A DNA stretch of 50,084 nt from Sphingomonadales bacterium (GTDB taxonomy: Bacteria > Pseudomonadota > Alphaproteobacteria > Sphingomonadales > Sphingomonadaceae): contig JAIYAY010000032.1 in the NCBI GenBank assembly GCA_027488785.1, positions 1-50,084 on the forward strand, written 5' to 3'. Of the stretch, positions 46,324 to 50,084 are shown one piece after another; position 1 is the first letter of the stretch; every line of letters starts with the position of its first letter. The position numbers and the translations under genes were made by a program. The notes below the pieces were generated by a model. That model had not been told where the DNA came from, did no database searches, and saw only the letters and a list, made by a program, of their open reading frames with translations.

Positions 46324-47082
46324 TTACTTCCGCGCTGGCAAGCCTGCAGCCCGAAGCGCGGCATGGGCTTCTGCGATGCTATATTGGCCGAAATGGAATA
46401 TAGATGCCGCCAAAACGGCGCTGGCATGACCTTCACGGACGCCAGCGACCAGATGGTCGAGATTGCCCACCCCGCCGCTCGCGACCACCGGAATATGGAC
46501 CGTATCGGCAATCGCACGGGTGAGCGCGAGATCATAGCCGTCCCGCGTGCCATCGCGGTCCATGCTCGTCACCAATAATTCGCCTGCGCCTAATGCCGCG
46601 AGCCGGACGGCATGTTCCAGCGCATCAATGCCGGTTGGATTACGTCCGCCATGGGTGAAAATTTCCCAGCGATTGCCCATCCGCCGCGCATCTACCGATG
46701 CCACCACGCACTGGCTGCCGAAACGGGCGGCGATGTCGGCGACTACCTCTGGCCGCGCCACGGCGGCACTGTTGACCGCGACCTTGTCTGCGCCCGCCAG
46801 CAATAACGCCCGCGCATCTTCCGCGCTACGCACGCCGCCGCCTACGGTCAGCGGCATGAAACACACTTCTGCGGTGCGCCGCACGACGTCAATAATGGTG
46901 CCGCGCCCTTCATGACTCGCGCCAATGTCCAAAAAGCATAGCTCATCCGCGCCCGCCGCATCATAGGCTTGGGCTTGTTCCACCGGATCGCCCGCATCGC
47001 GCAGGTCAACGAAATTGACGCCCTTGACCACGCGGCCATTGGATACGTCGAGGCAAGGGATGACGCGAACGCGAACGGTCAC
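46324..47082 (-). CDS. hisF: Imidazole glycerol phosphate synthase subunit HisF
   Basis: A 252-residue (beta-alpha)8 barrel. It uses ammonia from HisH to close the imidazole ring, giving imidazole glycerol phosphate and [35 protein letters not shown], and [15 protein letters not shown] mark the fold, with D11 and D130-type catalytic aspartates in CLDV and [16 protein letters not shown] and [10 protein letters not shown] follow. It begins with GTG overlapping the hisA stop (GTGA). Confidence 0.96.
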   Translation of the reverse strand: MTVRVRVIPCLDVSNGRVVKGVNFVDLRDAGDPVEQAQAYDAAGADELCFLDIGASHEGRGTIIDVVRRTAEVCFMPLTVGGGVRSAEDARALLLAGADKVAVNSAAVARPEVVADIAARFGSQCVVASVDARRMGNRWEIFTHGGRNPTGIDALEHAVRLAALGAGELLVTSMDRDGTRDGYDLALTRAIADTVHIPVVASGGVGNLDHLVAGVREGHASAVLAASIFHFGQYSIAEAHAALRAAGLPARK

Positions 47083-47807
47083 GCCCGTTCCGCCGCTTTA
47101 ATCGCCGTCGCTAGGTCCAACCGCCCGTCATAAATCGCACGGCCCGTAATCACGCCTTCAATGCCGTCTTTGGCATGCCGCGCGAGATTGTGAATGTCTT
47201 CAATGCCCTTCACCCCGCCGCTCGCGATTACCGGAATGTTCACCCGCCGCGCCAAATCAACCGTGGCGTCGATATTACAGCCGGTCAGCATCCCGTCGCG
47301 GCCAACATCGGTGAACAGGATAGATGCGACGCCCGCATCTTCGAACCGGCGCGCCAGATCGATCACGGGCATGTCGGATTTTTCCGCCCAGCCCTCAGTC
47401 GCGACAAACCCGTCGCGCGCGTCGACAGCAACGACAATGCCATCTGTAAATTCGTGCGCCATGTCCTTGACGAACTGCGGGTCTTTCAGGGCAGCCGTAC
47501 CAATCACCAGCCGCGCAACGCCCATGTCAAACCAACGCTCCACCGTCTGCGCATTGCGAATACCGCCGCCCAATTGGATATAGCCGGGGAAATTTTCGAT
47601 AATCCCCTCTACCGCTTCCGCATTTTCCGGCCGTCCAGCAAAAGCGCCATCCAGATCGACCACATGCAAAAACTGCGCGCCTTGTTCGGCAAACAGCAGC
47701 GCCTGCGCCGCGGGATCGTCGGCATAAACCGTCGCGCGGTTCATATCGCCCTCGGCCAAGCGCACGACTTCGCCACCTTTCAGATCAATCGCGGGGAAGA
47801 CAATCAC
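47079..47807 (-). CDS. hisA: Phosphoribosylformimino-5-aminoimidazole carboxamide ribotide isomerase HisA
   Basis: A 242-residue barrel isomerase of histidine synthesis. The typical N-terminus [20 protein letters not shown] carries the catalytic Asp. [32 protein letters not shown] and [14 protein letters not shown] follow. An in-frame GTG at 47816 would add three residues. The GTG at 47807 overlaps the hisH stop and gives the family N-terminus, so I prefer it. The gene also overlaps hisF. Confidence 0.95.
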   Translation of the reverse strand: MIVFPAIDLKGGEVVRLAEGDMNRATVYADDPAAQALLFAEQGAQFLHVVDLDGAFAGRPENAEAVEGIIENFPGYIQLGGGIRNAQTVERWFDMGVARLVIGTAALKDPQFVKDMAHEFTDGIVVAVDARDGFVATEGWAEKSDMPVIDLARRFEDAGVASILFTDVGRDGMLTGCNIDATVDLARRVNIPVIASGGVKGIEDIHNLARHAKDGIEGVITGRAIYDGRLDLATAIKAAERA

Positions 47808-48415
47808 GGCATCCACTCCAAAAAACGCTTGAGGAATTCAATGCCATAAGCCTGGCTCTTTTCCGGATGGAATTGCACACCCATCACATTGTCACGCCCA
47901 ACCGCCGCAACCAATGCACCACCATGGTCTGTGGTCGCCAGAACATCGGCCGCATCTGCAGCATCGAAATGATAGCCATGCAGGAAATAAGCTTCGCCGC
48001 GCTCTATCAATGGCGCGCCATCATGGGGCAGCACATCATTCCAGCCCATATGCGGGATTTTCAGGTCCGTCGCTGGTGCAATCGCCCGCACCGTGCCGGC
48101 AATCCAACCCAGTCCGCTTGTGCTTCCATGCTCAACGCCTTCATCGGCGAGTAACTGCATACCGACGCAAATGCCCAGAAATGGCGCCGCTTCTACGCGA
48201 ACACGCTGCTCCATCGCGGCCGTCATGCCGTCAATGGCAGACAAGGCCTCCATACAATGCGCAAAGGCGCCTACGCCGGGCAAAACGATACGGTCAGCTT
48301 TGGCAACAACAGCAGGATCAGCGGTCACGCGAATGTCGCCTGCGCCCGCCGCCTTCAACGCATTATGCACCGAATGCAGATTGCCAGCGCCATAATCAAT
48401 CAGCGCCAGTGACAC
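47804..48415 (-). CDS. hisH: Imidazole glycerol phosphate synthase glutaminase subunit HisH
   Basis: A 203-residue class I glutamine amidotransferase that frees ammonia for HisF. The nucleophile is C83 in FLGICVGMQLL, and the His/Glu pair is in VQFHPEKSQ near the end. DYGAGNLHSV marks the N-terminus. It begins with GTG at 48415, three bases after the hisB stop, and overlaps hisA at its end. Confidence 0.96.
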   Translation of the reverse strand: MSLALIDYGAGNLHSVHNALKAAGAGDIRVTADPAVVAKADRIVLPGVGAFAHCMEALSAIDGMTAAMEQRVRVEAAPFLGICVGMQLLADEGVEHGSTSGLGWIAGTVRAIAPATDLKIPHMGWNDVLPHDGAPLIERGEAYFLHGYHFDAADAADVLATTDHGGALVAAVGRDNVMGVQFHPEKSQAYGIEFLKRFLEWMP

Positions 48416-48418
48416 GGC

Positions 48419-49006
48419 CTACAACATGCCTTTAGTCGACGGAATCGCATCGGCCTTGCGCGGGTCGATCTCAACCGCTTGCCGCAAGGCGCGGGCCAAA
48501 GCCTTATAACAGCTCTCAACAATATGATGGTTGTTCGAACCATATAGATTTTCGACATGCAGCGTGATGCCCGCGCTGGTCGCGAAGCTGTGGAACCAAT
48601 GTTCAATCAGCTCGGTATCCCATTCACCCAAGCGCGGCATGCCAAGCGACACTTTCCACACAAAATAGGGCCGCCCCGAAATGTCGAGCGCACAGCGCGT
48701 CAAGGTTTCGTCCATCGGCGCATAAGCCGTGCCATAACGGGTAATGCCGCGTTTATCGCCCAACGCCTGCAAAACCGCCTCGCCAATGGCGATGCCGGTA
48801 TCTTCGGTGGTATGATGCTGGTCGATATGCAGATCGCCTATCGCCTTGACCTTCAAATCGATAAGAGAATGACGCGACAATTGCTCCAGCATATGGTCCA
48901 AAAAGCCAATGCCTGTGGACACGTCATACACACCATTGCCGTCGAGGTTGACCTCAACATCAATGGACGTTTCGTTCGTCTTGCGACTGATAGAGCCTGT
49001 ACGCAT
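48419..49006 (-). CDS. hisB: Imidazoleglycerol-phosphate dehydratase HisB
   Basis: A 195-residue single-function IGP dehydratase (no phosphatase domain). It converts imidazole glycerol phosphate to imidazole acetol phosphate. The metal-binding motifs are [16 protein letters not shown] and [15 protein letters not shown] in the first half, and then HWFHSF and NNHHIVES in the second. I start at ATG 49006 ([10 protein letters not shown]). The frame extends upstream toward the sspB start but the family N-terminus fits 49006. It heads the hisBHAF operon. Confidence 0.95.
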   Translation of the reverse strand: MRTGSISRKTNETSIDVEVNLDGNGVYDVSTGIGFLDHMLEQLSRHSLIDLKVKAIGDLHIDQHHTTEDTGIAIGEAVLQALGDKRGITRYGTAYAPMDETLTRCALDISGRPYFVWKVSLGMPRLGEWDTELIEHWFHSFATSAGITLHVENLYGSNNHHIVESCYKALARALRQAVEIDPRKADAIPSTKGML

Positions 49007-49099
49007 GGCCGCCGCTATAACCGCACGCGCGCATTTGGCAAGTTTGCTTACGGTAATAAGCGTCTTGATTTCGGGGTCCTTGCAGTCCACCTAGAGCCC

Positions 49100-49576
49100 A
49101 TGACCGAAGAGCATGTTGATAGCCTGATTCCTTATGATGATGTTGTGCAAGAGGCATTGCGCGCCGTGGTGGGCCGTGTGCTTGGCAATGTTGCGCGTGA
49201 AGGCCTGCCTGGCGATCATCATTTCTACATTACATTCAAGACGCAAGCCGCCGGCGTTTCCATTCCGCAACATCTCCATGAACGCTTCCCTGATGAGATG
49301 ACCATTGTGCTCCAGCACAAATATTGGGACCTGAAGGTGGAGGCAGAGCATTTCGAAGTTGGCCTGTCGTTTAGCCAAATTCCGTCGCATCTGTTCATCC
49401 CTTATTCCGCAATCACCGCCTTTGTGGACCCTGCCGTCGACTTTGCACTGCAATTCCATGTGGACGCAGGCGAAGGCGCGCCCGAACAGCATGAAGAAGC
49501 CGGTAATGATGGCCCCTCGGTCGTCGTCGAGGATGGCTCCAACGTTGTCAGCGTGGATTTCGGAAGGAAGAAGTGA
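49100..49576 (+). CDS. sspB: ClpXP adaptor SspB-like protein
   Basis: A 158-residue homologue of the alphaproteobacterial SspB adaptor, which tethers ssrA-tagged proteins to ClpX. The substrate-binding part begins [18 protein letters not shown] and includes [39 protein letters not shown] and [20 protein letters not shown]. The C-terminus has the ClpX-binding tail after an acidic linker ([10 protein letters not shown]). The ATG at 49100 is the start. It ends in a four-base GTGA overlap with fumC. Confidence 0.93.
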   Translation: MTEEHVDSLIPYDDVVQEALRAVVGRVLGNVAREGLPGDHHFYITFKTQAAGVSIPQHLHERFPDEMTIVLQHKYWDLKVEAEHFEVGLSFSQIPSHLFIPYSAITAFVDPAVDFALQFHVDAGEGAPEQHEEAGNDGPSVVVEDGSNVVSVDFGRKK

Positions 49577-50084
49577 CGGGGGAAACCCGCACGGAAACAG
49601 ACAGTTTTGGACCCATTGAGGTCCCAGCAAGCGCTTATTGGGGGGCGCAGACGCAGCGGAGTATCGCGAATTTCCCTTTCCCGGCGCATGAACGCATGCC
49701 TATGGGGATTGTGCATGCTTTGGCATTGGTAAAACAAGCCGCGTCGCGGGTGAACCGCAAATATGGGCTGGATGCAGGACTTGCAGACGCGATTGAGGCA
49801 GCCGCCGCGGAAGTGATAGCCGGAAAGCATGACGATCAATTCCCGCTGAGCATCTGGCAAACCGGCAGCGGCACGCAATCCAATATGAACGTGAATGAGG
49901 TTATCGCCGGAATTGCCAATGCAGCATTGACCGGAAAGCGTGGCGGTAAATCGCCCGTGCATCCTAATGATCATGTGAATATGAGCCAATCGTCCAACGA
50001 CAGCTTTCCTACAGCGATGCATGTGGCCATTGCCATCGCGGCACGTGATCAATTGTTACGGGCCGTTCGCGCATTGGCAGCAAC
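49573..50084 (+). CDS. fumC: Class II fumarate hydratase, 5' part
   Basis: The first 170 codons of a fumarase II, running off the end of the window. It starts GTG inside the sspB stop (GTGA) with GGAAGGAAGAA as ribosome site. The N-terminal domain has [19 protein letters not shown], then [17 protein letters not shown] and [20 protein letters not shown], the classical fumarase blocks including the TGSGT loop and NDHVN site. It would convert fumarate to malate in the TCA cycle. The signature SSxMPxKxN region lies outside the window. Confidence 0.95.
   Translation, partial: MTGETRTETDSFGPIEVPASAYWGAQTQRSIANFPFPAHERMPMGIVHALALVKQAASRVNRKYGLDAGLADAIEAAAAEVIAGKHDDQFPLSIWQTGSGTQSNMNVNEVIAGIANAALTGKRGGKSPVHPNDHVNMSQSSNDSFPTAMHVAIAIAARDQLLRAVRALAA

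Noticed and set aside
48557-49099. N-terminal extension of sspB across hisB
   Set aside because: It is antisense to hisB; SspB family proteins begin near the ATG at 49100.

Overview
The window looks like a chromosomal segment of a sphingomonad (Alphaproteobacteria, order Sphingomonadales, possibly Sphingorhabdus- or Sphingopyxis-like). Support comes from the gene order miaB-phoH-ybeY-corC, hisG-hisD-nusB-thiL-hppA, infA-maf-short RNase E/G-yacG and hisB-hisH-hisA-hisF // sspB-fumC, from a MucR/Ros regulator with the alphaproteobacterial sequence style, from a CIRCE-controlled groESL, and from two large TonB-dependent receptors. The assignment rests on family resemblance, not on a database search. 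Gene density is high, overlapping ATGA/GTGA junctions are frequent, and there is no phage, insertion sequence or CRISPR array.

Layout. 1-5.2 kb: a possible 3' gene remnant, tRNA-Tyr, rlmB, a HhH-GPD DNA glycosylase, an SDR enzyme, pterin dehydratase, ccmA-ccmB and a second SDR. 5.2-9.4 kb: NifU-type Fe-S scaffold, nitroreductase, tsaB-rimI, mucR, fur and a PlsC acyltransferase. 9.4-13.2 kb: tRNA/rRNA maturation and envelope operon miaB-phoH-ybeY-corC. 13.2-17.5 kb: MOSC protein, GT4 glycosyltransferase, rarA, a putative RNase H-fold nuclease and tRNA-Thr. 17.9-25.8 kb: two TonB-dependent receptors flanking tRNA-Phe and the leftward infA-maf-rng-yacG cluster. 25.8-31.5 kb: leftward hisG-hisD-nusB-thiL-hppA. 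31.5-34.5 kb: DUF2332-like protein, alpha/beta hydrolase, a secreted hypothetical protein and BolA. 34.4-39.6 kb: rightward J-domain protein, cobS, secreted peroxiredoxin, lipoprotein hydrolase and cobT. 39.7-43.7 kb: nitroreductase, cysS, small membrane protein, D-2-hydroxyacid dehydrogenase and a SnoaL-like protein. 43.8-46.0 kb: groES-groEL behind a CIRCE operator. 46.3-50.1 kb: hisBHAF, then sspB and the 5' end of fumC on the other strand.

Most of the window is housekeeping. The parts that stand out are: (1) a family of palindromic intergenic repeats built from a ~28-bp hairpin unit, one copy of which lies in frame inside cysS and adds about 31 residues to the protein; (2) the cobS/cobT AAA+/VWA pair, separated by a secreted peroxiredoxin and a lipoprotein hydrolase in one tightly packed operon next to a J-domain protein and BolA, which suggests an envelope or redox job for the complex; (3) a putative RNase H-fold protein next to rarA; (4) a short RNase E/G-like protein with altered catalytic motifs; and (5) a TonB receptor with a long Gly/Ala/Pro-rich insertion.

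Many start codons are non-ATG (TTG for maf, the RNase and one SDR; GTG for hisG, hisD, hisH, hisA, hisF and fumC), so several starts were set from ribosome binding sites, overlaps and family N-termini.
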